Assembly: GCA_963724645.1 (NCBI GenBank)
Contig: CAVRVJ010000001.1
Span: 248,001-312,000, forward strand
DNA length: 64,000 bases
Direction of reading: 5' to 3'
From: CAVXSP01 sp963724645
GTDB taxonomy: Bacteria > Acidobacteriota > Vicinamibacteria > Vicinamibacterales > SCN-69-37
Shown: positions 19,312-32,596 of the stretch, in pieces
How the letters are laid out: every line of letters begins with the position of its first letter
Numbering within the stretch: the stretch's first letter is position 1
Notes under the pieces: model-generated
Databases searched by the model: none
What the model was told of the DNA's origin: nothing
What the model saw: the letters and a program-made list of their open reading frames with translations, nothing else
Made by a program: the position numbers and the translations under genes

Positions 19312-19509
19312 CCAATCTGCGACCCTCCCGTAAACACCGGCGGCTCGTGCATCTGACGGATCAACTGTGATCAATTTCCCCTCTGAGCAGCATAGGAATA
19401 CCGACGCGTGCATGCGACAACTTCACACCAAGAAAGGGCAAGAAAAGGGCAAGTCAATCGCGAGCACTTCGGCCAAAAACAGCGCTCGTAAATTATTGAT
19501 TTTGATGAA
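19312..19509. repeat. Attachment-flanking block, copy C
   Basis: Begins with a GCGACCCTCCCGTAAACACC segment and ends in an AT-rich ATTATTGATTTTGA just before the tRNA core. Similar blocks are found at 25305-25504 and 32396-32594. Contains the direct repeat GGGCAAGAAAAGGGCAAG at 19436-19453. Confidence 0.7.
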
Positions 19510-19559
19510 GTTGGCTCCTCGGGCTGGACTCGAACCAGCAACCCTCCGGTTAACAGCCG
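19510..19559 (-). repeat. tRNA-Asn 3'-end attachment core, copy C (50 bp)
   Basis: Identical over 50 bp to 32595-32644, covering the anticodon-loop side, T arm, acceptor 3' strand and CCA of tRNA-Asn(GTT) on the minus strand. The 5' half of the tRNA is absent, so this is an attachment remnant, not a gene. Confidence 0.85.
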
Positions 19560-19648
19560 AAATCGACGGAGTTTGCCGGAGCTTGCGGCTCTTGGCCGGG
19601 TGTTGCTGAAAGTGGCGTGAGACGCGATGAACGCGGTCTCAAGTCGCG

Positions 19649-19725
19649 GAAAACGTTTGCCGGAGTTTGCCGCGATTGGCCGGCCGTTGTGGCGGCCAAA
19701 GGGCAAGAAAAGGGCAAGGTTTCTC
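19649..19725. repeat. TTGCCG-rich arm repeat, copy 1
   Basis: About 77 bp closely matching 27380-27455: AAACGTTTGCCGG, TTTGCCGCGA, TGGCCGGCCGTTGTGGCG, then CCAAAGGGCAAGAAAAGGGC and AAGGTTTCT. Lies inside cassette 1 next to attachment core C. Repeated recombinase-arm or accessory-protein binding sites are one explanation. Confidence 0.65.
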
Positions 19726-19729
19726 CGTC

Positions 19730-20190
19730 GGCCGAGGACTTGGGCGGCAGCGGGCCGTGGCGCTCCAAGACGCGAGAAAGTGGGCATCGAGTCACTGCGT
19801 GACAGATGAGATTCGTCTTCATCCTGATCGAACGCCCTTCTTCGCGAGGAACCTGACCGGGCGGGACTCGCCCGTCCTTCCTTCCTTCGGCCGGCGACAG
19901 CGGCGCCCATGCCAGGGACACCACGTCCACCCCGCCCTCGTCAACGTCTCGGCCCGCGTCTGTTCATTGCCGGGTTGAGGTGTCCATTCGTTGCCGGTTT
20001 TACGGTGTCCACCGATGCAAAATGCTCCCGGGCGCGCAGCAGCGTCGGGGTTTTGGCGAAGGACAGGTCACGTCCGGCTCGTCGCCGCACACATAAGATG
20101 GCGGCGCGATCGGCGGAAGTTGTTCATCGTGACGATAGGGGCTGCGAAGAACGTGGCGGTCTGACGTGAGCGACTCGCAGTGATGTGCTT
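19730..20190. other. Non-coding interval inside cassette 1
   Basis: No gene supported. Around 19975-20025 there are two related GGTGTCCA-type segments (GAGGTGTCCATTCGTTGCCG and ACGGTGTCCACCGATGC) resembling the end of an insertion sequence, but no transposase reading frame accompanies them. Confidence 0.4.
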
Positions 20191-23100
20191 CTACTTTCCC
20201 GACGTCACAAACAAACGCCGAAACCATGACGTGATTTGAGCGCGCCAGTTCGAATCGCGACATACATCTTCACCGATACGATCGTGCAGGAGCGGTGCAG
20301 TCAGGGTGTCGGCGTTCGTGATCCGGCGAACGGATGGATCGTGAATGGTGCGTTCGCACACCTCTGCGATGAGCGCAGAAGACTCACGCGGAACCGACCA
20401 GCTTATGTCCCACACCCGCGCTGTTCCGTCGAGGGCCCCAGGAGAGCACTCGCAGGCCATCGTCCGCGAAGACTGCGCCACTCACGCCGCCTGGGTGAAT
20501 CTGGCGAGCGATTTCCGTGCCGACATCGCGTCCCAGACGCGTGCCGTCCCATCGCCGCCCCAGGAGAGCACCCGCCTGCCATCAGCGTCGAACACCGCGC
20601 CAACGCTGAGAACCCCGAATTCGTGCATCTGCCGCGCGATATCCTGCTGTGCCCGAGTTGGCGTCCGAGACCCGGGCCGTCCTGTCCGCGCCCCAGGAGA
20701 GCACTCGTTGGTCATCGCGGGCGAAGACTGCGCCATTCACGCCGCCGGGGGTGCGTCCGTCCAGCGATTCCTCGTGCCCGACTTCGCGTCCCAGACCCGG
20801 GCCGTCCCATCGAATCCCCAGGAGAGCACCCGTCGGCCATCGGCGGCGAAGGCCGCGCGCCCAAAAGAGAAGGACCGCGGTTCGGCGCCGCTGGCGCGCG
20901 ATCTCCAGGCCCGATGCGGCCTGCCAGACTCGCGCGGTCCCTAGCCCTTCACCGCCCCAGGAGAGTACTCGCAGGCCATCGGCCGCGAAGATTGCGCGTT
21001 CAACCCAGTCAGGATATGTCTGGTGCGCGATTCCAGCGCCCGACTTCGCGTCCCAGACTCGCGCGATCCCATCCTTCGAGCCCCAGGAGAGCACTCGTTG
21101 GCCGTCTGGCGCGAAAAAACTGCGCCAGTCACGCCACCTTGGTGTATCTGGTGCGCGATCTCGGTCCGGACCTTGCATCCCGATACTTGGGGCTGCGTCG
21201 CGGCCCCAAGACAGCACTCGTTCACCATCGGCGGCGAAGACTGCGCGGCCGAGAACCCCGAATTCGTGCATCTGCCGCGCGATTCCTTGCCCGACTTGGC
21301 GTCCCAGACGCGGGCCGTCCCATCGACGCCCCAGGAGAGCACTCGCTGGCCATCGGCCGCGAAGACGGCGCCCCTCACGCCGCCTGGGTGTGTCTGGTGC
21401 GCGATTATCGGTCCCCGGTTCCCATCCAGACTCGCGCGGTTCCGCTCCCCGGCTCCAAGACAGCACTCGTTCACCATCGGCGGCAAAGACTGCGCCAACG
21501 TCGCCGAGAAACCCGCTCTGGTGCAGCTGCCGGGCTATTTCTCCGTGCCCGACTTGGCGTCCCAGACTCGTACCGTCCCATCGAAGCCCCAGGAAAGCAC
21601 TCGCTGGCCGTCAGGCGCGAACTCTGCCTCAAGCACGTCGCGTTGTGCCAGCCGCGCCATTCCGATTCGACGTCGCATTCCAGACGCGAGCCGTCCCGTC
21701 GCGAGCCCAGGAAAGCACCCGCAGGCCATCGGCGGCGAACAGTGCGCCAGCAACGCCGCTTGGGTGTGTCTGGCGCGCGATTTCGGCGCCTGTTGTCGCA
21801 TCCCAGACCCTAGCCGTCCCGTCGAGGCCCCAGGTGAGCACCCGTTGGCCATCGGCGGCAAACTCAGCGCCAGTACGCTCCGCCCTCGTGCTTCTGACTC
21901 GCAAATTCTTCGCCCGTATTCGGATCCCATACCAGGGCCGTCCCATCGCGGGCCCGGAAGACCACCCGGCGGTCACCTGCGGCAAGGACCGCCTCGTCAA
22001 CGCCGCCGGCGTGTGATTTGCGACCGATCTCGGCGCCCGACTTTGCGTTCCAGATCCGCACTGTCCCGTCGAGGCCCCAGGAGAATAACCCTGCTGGCCG
22101 TCGCCGAGAAAGACCGCGCCCATAACGCTGTCTTGGTGTGTCTGGCGCGAGATCTCAGTGCCTGACCTTGCGTTCCAGACCCGCAATGTATGGTCGTAAC
22201 TCCAGGAAAGCACCCGCTGACCGTCCGCGGCGAAGATCGCGTATTCGACGCCCCCGGCATGAGTCTGCTGTGCGATCTCTGCGCCCGACCTCGCGTCCCA
22301 GACGCTGTACCTGGTTGGCGGCCCATGAGAGCACCCGTTGACCATCCGCCGCGAAAACTGCGCCCGTGACACCCAAAATACCCAAAATCTTGTCTTCGTG
22401 TGTCTGGCGGGCGATCTCAGCGCCCGACTTTGCGTCCACACCCGCGCCGTTCCATCGACGCCCCAGGAAAGGACCCGTCGCCCATCGGCGGCGAAAACTG
22501 CCCCGGCCACGCCGCCCGGATGTGTTTGGCGCGCAATCTCAGCGCCCGACTTCGCGTCCCAGACTCGCGCGATCCCATCCTCACGGCCCCAGGAGAGGTA
22601 CTCGGCAGGCCATCGGCCGCAAAGATCGCGTCCACCGCCAGACGCCGGCTTCATGCGACTGGCGGGCGATCTCAATGCCCGACTTCGCGTCCCAGACTCG
22701 CGCGGTCCCGTCGTCGGCCCGAGAGAGGACCCGCAGGCTGTCTGGCGAACAGACTGCACCCCTGACGACAGCCGAATGTGTCTGACGTGCGATCTCCCTG
22801 CCCGATGTCGCGTCCCAGACCCTTGCCGTCCGGTCGTCGCCCCACGAGAGCCACCGTTTGCCGTCAGAGGACTGGGACCAGTGAGCGGATCCCGCGTGCC
22901 CGGACAATTCAAACAGCAGCGACGCACGACTGGCCGCACTCGCGAGCGTGGGTGCCGCTCTGGCATCAGCGACCGTGAGCCATCCTTGTCGCGCGGCGAT
23001 GATCGCGAAACGCGCGCCGCGTTCGGGCTGACCGTCCGCGATCGCCCGTTGCGCGTAGCTGGTCAACAACAGAGAGGTTTCGTGACTTGCGGCCCGCGAC

Positions 23101-25071
23101 TGCGCGATGGCAAAGAAGCTGAAGGCCAGCGCCGCAAGTCCCACCAGCGCGAGCGCACCTGCCGCGCGTCGCTGAAGCCGCCGCTGACGATCGAGCTGTT
23201 GACGTTCCCGTTGCAGCCGTTCTTCGAAATCGACGCGCTCACGATCCTCGTGTCCGCGACAGACGGCTAAGAACTACCACGGCTCTCGACGAGCAATAGG
23301 GCGTAGTCGGGCCGGTGGAGCAAGCGCTCGGCCTGGGCCAGTCGTTCGCCTCGATGGACAACAAATCTGTGGTGGCCCCTCCTGTTTTAGCCGCACGATC
23401 CCACTCGAGCGCTGCGCGACGCACCGCGTCGAGGACGAGCAAATTCGCTCGCTCGTCGTCGATCCAGCCGCTCAATTGGTGCCAGTTTCGCAAGACGGAT
23501 TCGTGAGATACCTCGAACGTGTGCTTGTCCCCACGCGTGTTCGAAACAAGGAGCCGCTGGTCGACAAAATGGTGCACCAACGGAAGGGTTTGTGCGGGCA
23601 AGTCTCCGATTGTCGCCACCCGGCGCTTCGGTACGCCCTCGACATCGTCCACTCTTACGAACCACGGAATGAATGTGACGCGGGCGAGCTCCTCTAGTGC
23701 CTTTCTTTCATTCGGCAGCTCGGCATCGGCTGTGGCTGCATCGAACGCCGCATCGACCGCCTTGTTAATCGCCCCTTCCAGACCGCCCAAGCCCTCGGCG
23801 TAGTCGTGAAGCCCCACCTCGCCGTGTGCACCGTAGTCGGTTGCCAGTCGCTCCAGCGTAAACGCGAGCAGAGGGAGGGCGTCTGGCTGATCGAGGTCGG
23901 CGACGAGTCGTTCGGTGAGGGCCGCCTCGAACACGATCGGCGGCTGCGCCAAGCGGCCCGGTCCTTCGATGACTTGCTTAAACGCCGAGAGCGAGAGCGA
24001 GGGGAGATCGAACGGTAGCCGCGGGACCTCAGCCAGGTAACGCTCCGCCTGCAAACTGGCGTAGTTGTCCGAACGGATCGTCAGGACGACGATCACGTTG
24101 TCATCAACGGCAAGCGCTGTCCGAATCAGATCGAAGACGGCCTGGCTGTCTGGACTGGCGCCATCGAGGAGTTCTTCTGCTTGATCAATCGGGAGCACGA
24201 TCGTTGGCGGCCTGATGTGATGGGTCTCGCGCGCCGCGGTGGCGAACCGTTCGAGGCGATCGACTACAGGAACCCGGAGCTCACGCAGGCGGTGCCGGAG
24301 GGCGTCAGGCTCTGGGACAACCGGCACATCCAGCGCGTGCAGGAGACCTTGGCGCCCCGTCAACGGTGAACGCCCTGGACGAAGCGTGGGGAGAACAAGA
24401 AAGTGCTCCTCATCGCGGCGCAGACGAGCCAGGACACCTGCTCTTAGGAAACTGGACTTACCGGCACCGGACGCACCGAGGATAACGAGCAGACGTTCGG
24501 GCGCCCCGTCGCGCATGCGCCGCAGCGTGTCGAGGCCGCGAGTGATTGCCGTGTCGCGGCCAAAAAAAATTCCCGCGTCCGCCTCCTCAAGGCCTCGCAA
24601 ACCAGGATACGGCCGACGCCCGGGCTCATCCGGAGGTGGCCAAGGAAAGTCACCAGGATGCAGACCGGCACGCTTGAGTCCCCAGCGAAGGCGCTCAAGA
24701 CCATCACCCCGCGTGACCAGTTCGGAGATATCCGCGATCTGATAGTGCGCCGTGAGTTCGACCGGTAGGTCAGCAAAAGCGGTTGGCGCGACGATAACTC
24801 CGAAAACCCGCTTGCCCAACTGTGAAGCAACCAAGAATTCGACTTGACACCATTTGGACGCCACCCAGTCGGGCGAAATGAGCACGACGACCGCTGAGCA
24901 ACGCTCGCCTGCCTTTTTCAACTCCTCCTGCCAGCGCTGACCTGGCGCGAGGCCTTCCGCCGGATCGAGATCGAGAAAGGTGTCGCGCCACCCGTTCGCG
25001 CGTAACCACTCGCGGACCTCGACAGCCTGCGGATTGTTCTTGCTCGAATGGCTGATGAAGATAACGCCCAT
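20191..25071 (-). pseudogene. TIR - nSTAND1 NTPase - TM - WD40-repeat immune-sensor-like gene, frameshifted
   Basis: The first 1.7 kb (25071 to about 23350) is intact. Residues 1-125 form a TIR domain (FISHSSKNN; S-x-WCQVEF with putative catalytic Glu78). Residues 152-560 form an nSTAND1 ATPase: PYPGLRGLEEADAGIFFGRD, Walker A GASGAGKSS at 199-207, Walker B IVLPIDQAEEL at 291-301, then a winged-helix-like SHESVLRNWHQL. After one indel near 23350 the frame continues through a charged linker and one transmembrane helix (ALALVGLAALAFSFFAIA) into about 20 WD40 repeats. It ends with a distinct tail (WSVPRESSALIAEVCERT, stop at 20191). Original length would be about 1620 residues. Several further indels split the repeat region into all three frames. 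Expected role by family: WD40 detects a trigger, STAND oligomerises, TIR depletes NAD. Confidence 0.85.
20390..22880 (-). repeat. Array of about 20 near-identical WD40-coding repeats (126-bp period)
   Basis: About 20 units spaced on average 126 bp (42 codons) code for the pattern DGQRVLSWG.DGTARVWDAKSG, then EIARQTH..GV.GAVFAA. Unit landmarks (complement of WDAKSG) recur from about 20410 to 22814. Spacing varies from 118 to 136 bp, and the non-multiples of three are the frameshift sites. High similarity between units implies recent tandem duplication or gene conversion. This is a coding repeat, not CRISPR: there are no spacers. Confidence 0.85.
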
Positions 25072-25304
25072 GTGATCCAGCTCATTCGGAGGAACTGAAG
25101 GACTTCAGTTGACAAGAGACCCGACTGATCGGAGCGCCTGATTACCCGTGTGTCCGCACAGCCATGACTGAACGCCGCATCATGCCAGAGACTGACCTCA
25201 GATGGAATCGCGTCGCGTGGCCCGGCTCATCACCACCTCGAGCGCGGCGCGCCTTCTCGTGAAGGCGCATGCCGCGTGGGGTCTGCAGCGAAGGCAAAGA
25301 GCCC
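25072..25304. promoter_or_regulatory. Upstream region of the TIR-STAND gene
   Basis: 233 bp between the ATG at 25071 and the attachment block B. No gene. The promoter of the sensor gene must lie here, or transcription enters from cassette 2; no clear -35/-10 pair stands out. Confidence 0.3.
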
Positions 25305-25504
25305 GAATCAGCGACCCTCCGAGTAGACACCGGACGGTCGTGCGTTTAGCGAATCAATTGGGATCGATTTCTCCTCGACCGAGATGCGGAATTGACGAGC
25401 AGGTGCCGCCACTTCAGCGACAAGAAAAGGCAAGAAAAGGGCAAAGTCATTCGCGAGACGTGGACCCGAAAAATGGCCCTCATAACTTATTGATTCGAAA
25501 GGAT
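25305..25504. repeat. Attachment-flanking block, copy B
   Basis: Starts GAATCAGCGACCCTCCGAG and ends AACTTATTGATTCGAAAGG before the tRNA core. Parallels blocks C and A in length and motif order. Contains the GGCAAGAAAAGGGCAAAG direct repeat at 25429-25446. Confidence 0.7.
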
Positions 25505-25551
25505 TTGGCTCCTCGGGCTGGACTCGAACCAGCAACCCTCCGGTTAACAGC
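25505..25551 (-). repeat. tRNA-Asn 3'-end attachment core, copy B (47 bp)
   Basis: 47 bp identical to the 3' end of the tRNA-Asn gene at 32597-32671, same orientation as cores A and C. It marks the junction between cassettes 1 and 2. Confidence 0.85.
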
Positions 25552-25825
25552 ATCCACGGTGCTTGGGCACCGTCGCTGGACACAGAAACTTGTGGAAGGG
25601 TCGGCGTGATGCGATTGTACCGACGACCAGGTGCGGCAAGCTACGGCCGAATTTGCATACTGGCGCGCTCCTGCCCGTTTAACAGCATGGCTCCGGTCCC
25701 AGCGGTCGCTGATATGGTGGCCGATCCTCGTCGACGGTCGAGAGGATTGTGACCCCGTTGGAGAGACTCACACGCCCACCGCAACCGGGCCGTTCCCTGG
25801 TCTGACTCACGACAGGAGGACCACG

Positions 25826-27261
25826 ATGGTCGCGACACCGGCCTCAGGCCTGACTCGGAAACAGCGGAAAGAATTAGCTCGGCGGCTGCGGGTCGAGGAC
25901 CCGGGCCTCAACGTGATGCATCCCCACGCCGCCGGGATCGACGTCGGCAACAGCGCGCATTACGTCGCGGTCCGGCCGGATCGAGACCCGGACTCGGTCC
26001 GTCGGTTTGAATGTTTCACCGCGGACTTGCATCGCCTGGCGGACTGGTTAGAGCACTGTGGCGTGACCACCGTCGCGATGCAATCAACTGGCGTCTACTG
26101 GATTCCCCTGTACGAGATCTTGGACGCGAGGGGTCTTGAGGTCTATTTGGTGAACGCGCGACACACGAAGAATCTGCCCGGGCGAAAGAGCGATGTGCAA
26201 GAGAGCCAGTGGCTCCTGAAGCTCCACACCTACGGACTGCTCCGGAACTCCTTTCACCCGCCCACCGAGATTCGTGTCGTGCGGACTTACTGGCGCCAAC
26301 GCGGCGCGCATGTGCACGCGGTCAGCACGTGCATCCAGCGGATGCAAAAGGTGCTGACTCAGATGAACATCCAACTGGCGAATGTCATCAGTGATCTGAG
26401 CGGCTGGACGGGGCAGCGGATTGTCCGCGCCATCCTCGCGGGCGAGCGGGATCCCGCGCAGCTCGCCGCCTTGAGCCACCCCGGCATTCACGCCACACGG
26501 GACGAGATCACCAAAAGTCTCGAAGGAACGTGGCAACCGGACCTGCTGTTTGTCCTGAAGCAGGAAGTCGACATGTACGATACCTATCAGCAGCGGATTA
26601 CCGAATGCGATCAGGCGCTCGAACACCACCTGAAGGGGATCGCCGGCAAGGTGACCGACTCGGCCCCCGAGGGCGAGCGGTCCCCCACGGCACTTCAAGC
26701 GCGGCGCTCAGGTCCCAAGCGACGGCGGAAAGCGGGCAGTCATGCCCCGCAGTTTGACCTGGGCCGTGAACTGCACCGCATCAGCGGGGTCGACCTCACT
26801 CGGATTGACGGCGTCGATGTCGGCGTGGCGCAGACGCTCATCAGCGAAGTCGGTTCGACATGTCGCGCTGGAAGACCGAAGCGCATTTTGCCTCGTGGCT
26901 CGGCCTCTGTCCCGACAATCGCATCAGCGGCGACCGCGTCCTGCGGAAAGGGACCCGGCACGTCGTCAATCGAGCCGCCACCGCCTTACGGCTGGCGGCC
27001 ACCACCTTACTGAGGAGTCAGAGCTACCTGGGTGCCCAATACCGTCGCCTCCGCGCTCGACTCGGCGCGCCGAAAGCCATCACGGCCATGGCCCACAAGC
27101 TCGCCCGCTTGGTGTATCGCCTGCTGAAGTGGGGACACGCGTATGTCGATCAGGGTCTGCAGGACTACGAGGCACGACACCGCGAGCACGAGGTGCACCT
27201 GCTCAAGAAGAGAGCCGCGACGCTGGGGCTTCAACTCGTCGAACCGCAGACCGGCGCCTGA
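25826..27261 (+). pseudogene. IS110-family transposase, one frameshift
   Basis: The N-terminal DEDD/RuvC-like part is complete: GIDVGNSAHYVAV, VAMQSTGVYWIPLYEIL, VNARHTKNLPGRKSDVQ. The C-terminal transposase_20 part follows after one base is lost near 26855: RISGVDLTRIDGVDVGVAQTLISEVG, then in another frame MSRWKTEAHFASWLGLCPDN and GHAYVDQGLQDYEARHREHE. Start at ATG 25826 has GGAGG upstream. IS110 elements lack long terminal inverted repeats and none is seen; the element probably spans about 25660-27290. Unless frameshifting restores the frame it is inactive. Confidence 0.85.
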
Positions 27262-27379
27262 TCTTCTTCAGGACGGTTTCTGGAGAGGGGAAAATCAGGG
27301 CACTTGCCGCATGTTGCGTCGGCTTGCCGCGAGTGGCCGGACGCAGCCTGAGAGCCGATAAACATTGGCGCGTTCGCCA

Positions 27380-27455
27380 AAAAACGTTTGCCGGGCTTTG
27401 CCGCGAGTGGCCGGCCGTTGTGGCGTCCAAAGGGCAAGAAAAGGGCAAGGTTTCT
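27380..27455. repeat. TTGCCG-rich arm repeat, copy 2
   Basis: Closely matches 19649-19725 including the terminal GGGCAAGAAAAGGGCAAGG. It lies between the IS110 gene and the DUF2442 gene, so cassette 2 carries the same arm as cassette 1 but moved about 1.8 kb from its attachment core, at least partly by the IS110 insertion. Confidence 0.65.
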
Positions 27456-27508
27456 TGGCATCGAGCAGGTAGCGGTATCCTATTCTCGTGTCACTTGAGC
27501 AGGCGAAG

Positions 27509-27790
27509 ATGGCGAAACCCGTTGAGGTCAAAGCACTGGCGGATTACCGCATCTGGCTGAAGGACGACGACGGAACTGAGGGAGTCGTTGATCTCTCCGA
27601 CCTGGCCGGCCGGGGCGTGTTCGAGGCTGGCAGGACGCGAGGTTCTTCGAGTCGGTTCGAATTGGATCCCACGGTGCGATCGAGTGGGGGCCCAACTGAT
27701 GCTTGCCCCGATGCCATGTACATGCGTCTGACGGGAAAGACGCCTGAGGAGGTCTTTCCGACCTTGCGGTCTGTCCACGCGGATGCCTGA
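27509..27790 (+). CDS. DUF2442 protein with a scrambled centre
   Basis: From ATG 27509 the frame gives MAKPVEVKALADYRIWLKDDD, GVVDLSDLAGRGVFEA, then an atypical stretch, then CPDAMYMRLTGKTPEEVFPTLRSV, the hallmark C-terminus of DUF2442. Reading the middle (about 27633-27703) one frame over gives WQDARFFESVRIGSHGAIEW, the expected family sequence. Two compensating indels therefore flank about 23 residues. It overlaps the following DUF4160 gene by 8 bp, the usual DUF2442/DUF4160 pairing, often considered toxin-antitoxin-like. Confidence 0.7.
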   Translation: MAKPVEVKALADYRIWLKDDDGTEGVVDLSDLAGRGVFEAGRTRGSSSRFELDPTVRSSGGPTDACPDAMYMRLTGKTPEEVFPTLRSVHADA

Positions 27791-28049
27791 GATCTCCCGT
27801 TTCTACGGCATCGTAATCAAGATGTACTTTGCGGATCACGCCCCGCCGCACTTTCACGCTGAATACGTTGAGCACGAGGCCAGAATCACGATCAGCAACC
27901 TGGCAATCCTTTCAGGCAAGTTACCGCCGCGAGCGCAAGGCTTAGTCGCAGAATGGGCGACACTCCACCAGCAGGAACTCCAAGCCCTCTGGGAGCGCGC
28001 GAGCAAACTAGAGACGCTCGGCCGGATCGAACCGGCTGCCGTAGCGAGC
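27783..28049 (+). pseudogene. DUF4160 protein, stop codon lost by frameshift
   Basis: MPEISRFYGIVIKMYFADHA, PPHFHAEYVEHEARI and LQALWERASKLETLGRIEP follow the DUF4160 family from start to end (family about 80-90 residues). The expected stop is present one frame over (R-I-E-P then L-P-stop near 28049). In the actual frame translation runs on for about 60 unrelated residues and into the start of the SNF2 gene at 28230. Partner of the preceding DUF2442 gene. Confidence 0.7.
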
Positions 28050-28229
28050 GACGCGCGAAGTCGAGCGCAAGTCCGCCTCGCCTTGATCACGTCCCACCGG
28101 CGTCTCGCACTTGCCTCTTGGAACCGTTCTCGAACACCAAGGTCGTGGCGGATCGCGTCGAGCGCGAGAGCTTGCCAACCCACAGGAAGCTCAGGACGCA
28201 CGCTGACGTGTAGGATCACCACCGTGCGC

Positions 28230-30965
<2,736 letters not shown>

Positions 30966-30966
30966 G

Positions 30967-31960
30967 ATGAGGCGAGACGCAGCGTGGCACCGGTGGGCGG
31001 ACGTTTCATATTCGTACATGTACGGCTTCGCGCCGTACGTCACCGTCGCGTCGCGCCGGGCGCAGGCCGCGCGGCGCCTGGCCCAACTTCGCACAAGGGA
31101 CGGCCGGTCGCGCCGGTCGTCATCGAAGGGCGCAAGATCGCGACGACGTTCTGGGGCGAGTCGTGGTGCGACAACCTCGAACGGTACAGCGACTTCGCCA
31201 ACCGGCTGCCGCGCGGTCGCAGCTACGTCCGCAACGGCTCGGTCGTCGATCTTCAGATCGCGCCGGGTGTGGTGACGGCGCTCGTCAGCGGTTCCGATCT
31301 CTATGACGTGCCATCACGGTCAGGCCGCTGCCGGCGCCACGATGGCGCGAGTCTGTCGCGACGTGTCGGGCGCCATCGACTCGGTCATCGAGCTGCTGCA
31401 GGGACGACTGTCGAGACCGCGTCATGACGCGCTGTGCGCCGAGTGGAACAGGCCTGTTTCCTCGCCGCGGAGATACAGTTCGCCTGCAGTTGCCCGGACG
31501 CGGCCTGCATGTGCAAGCACGTCGCGGCGGTGCTGTACGGCGTCGGCGCCCGGCTCGATGTCGAGCCCGGCGCTGCTCTTCAGCTGCGCCAGGTGAAGAG
31601 GCGGATCTCGTCGGGAGCGCCGGCGCTCGGCGGCCGCTGCTTCGCTCGTCTCCGGACGCGGCGGCGCTTCGGGCTCGCGCCTCATCGTCGACGAGTCATC
31701 GCTGGCGGACGTCTTCGGGATTCGACGTGGCTGTCGGACCACCGACCGAGAAGCCGCCCACGACATCGTCTCCCGCGCGGCCGGGCGGCGCCCGCAGGCG
31801 CACCAAGACGTCGTCGGCTCCAAAGACCAGCCGAGGAGACTCGGCGAAGGTGAAACGACTGCCCTCAGAACGTAGTCCCGTCCAGCGACGGACACCCGCG
31901 CAGCGCGAACGGCTGCGCAAGGCGTGGGCAGCCCGGCGACGGGCGCTCAAGAAGGACTGA
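30967..31960 (+). pseudogene. SWIM zinc-finger protein gene, frameshifted
   Basis: Begins MRRDAAWHRWADVSYSYMYG. Then in shifted frames: PVVIEGRKIATTFWGESWCDN, LERYSDFANRLPRGRSYVRNG, SVVDLQIAPG and the SWIM motif FACSCPDAACMCKHVAAVLYG (CxC...CxH). The C-terminal tail is basic. SWIM proteins of this type are regularly found next to SNF2 helicases, as here with a 1-bp gap. At least four frame changes make it unlikely to be expressed as one protein. Confidence 0.8.
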
Positions 31961-32395
31961 AGGGCGGCGCCGGCCGCCGGTCCCAGAGCGTGTGCTCCCA
32001 CTCGCGGATCACGCCGTGACGCCACACGCTGGGCAGCGCCGAAGAATCTCGGAAGACCCGGAGATCGAAGCTTCGCGATGAGCTCACCGCGACAACGTTT
32101 TGCGACGAGAGCGCCGCCAGCACCAGACGTTGGTGGACAGGAACGCCCTTGGCTTGTGGTCGTTACCCATGCGACAATTGACGTGGAGGCCATCGCCAGC
32201 GTGAGCGCCGGTCCGGGCAAATCGGCCAGGTCGTCGTCCTCGCCCAGGTAATGACCCAGATCGATGACGATGCGTTCGGACGCGTCCACATGTAGACCAA
32301 TGGCTGGCGACTTGGAGCGGGGGCGCAAGGCTCTCAGTCGCTGCGAGGCTCGCTCCAGGACATAAGAGCGAGCAGCGCTCAACGGCGCGGTGTTC
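31958..32395 (-). pseudogene. Possible decayed gene of unknown family
   Basis: Minus-strand segments have protein-like character in two frames: HVDASERIVIDLGHYLGEDD, DLADLPGPALTLAMASTSIV, then one frame over VHQRLVLAALSSQNVVAVSSS, FDLRVFRDSSALPSVWRHG and VIREWEHTLWDRRPAPPFSP before a stop. No start is obvious and I do not recognise a family. Confidence 0.3.
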
Positions 32396-32594
32396 GAATC
32401 AGCGACCGTCCGGGTAAACTCCGGAGGCTGACGCAACCTGCGAAAGGACAGCGATCAAGTTTCCCCTCTGAGGCGGAGAAAAAACTATACGGATTCGATC
32501 GAAATGCTTAACTGAAAAGGGCGAGAAAAGGGCAAAGTCGTTTTCGGCAATCAGCGCGACGAAAATCGGCGCTGAAGTCATTGATTTTGAATGA
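32396..32594. repeat. Attachment-flanking block, copy A
   Basis: Starts GAATCAGCGACCGTCCGGG, includes TTTCCCCTCTGAG shared with copy C, and ends TCATTGATTTTGAATGA at the tRNA 3' end. Contains the AAGGGCGAGAAAAGGGCAAA repeat at 32517-32536. Sits immediately downstream of the intact tRNA-Asn. Confidence 0.7.
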
Positions 32595-32596
32595 GT

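Noticed and set aside
19510..19559. Functional tRNA gene at copies C and B
   Set aside because: Only the 3' half is present; acceptor 5' strand, D arm and half the anticodon arm are missing.
19975..20030. Terminal sequence of an IS21/IS481-type element
   Set aside because: Short GGTGTCCA-type motifs only; no matching second end and no transposase nearby.
20236..21813. A 525-codon plus-strand open frame (Arg/Pro/Ser-rich, repetitive)
   Set aside because: It is antisense to the WD40 repeats of the TIR-STAND gene; its repeats are mirror images of the WDAKSG-coding units and show no independent protein signal.
20390..22880. CRISPR array
   Set aside because: Regular 126-bp repeats were considered, but they are contiguous coding WD40 units without unique spacers.
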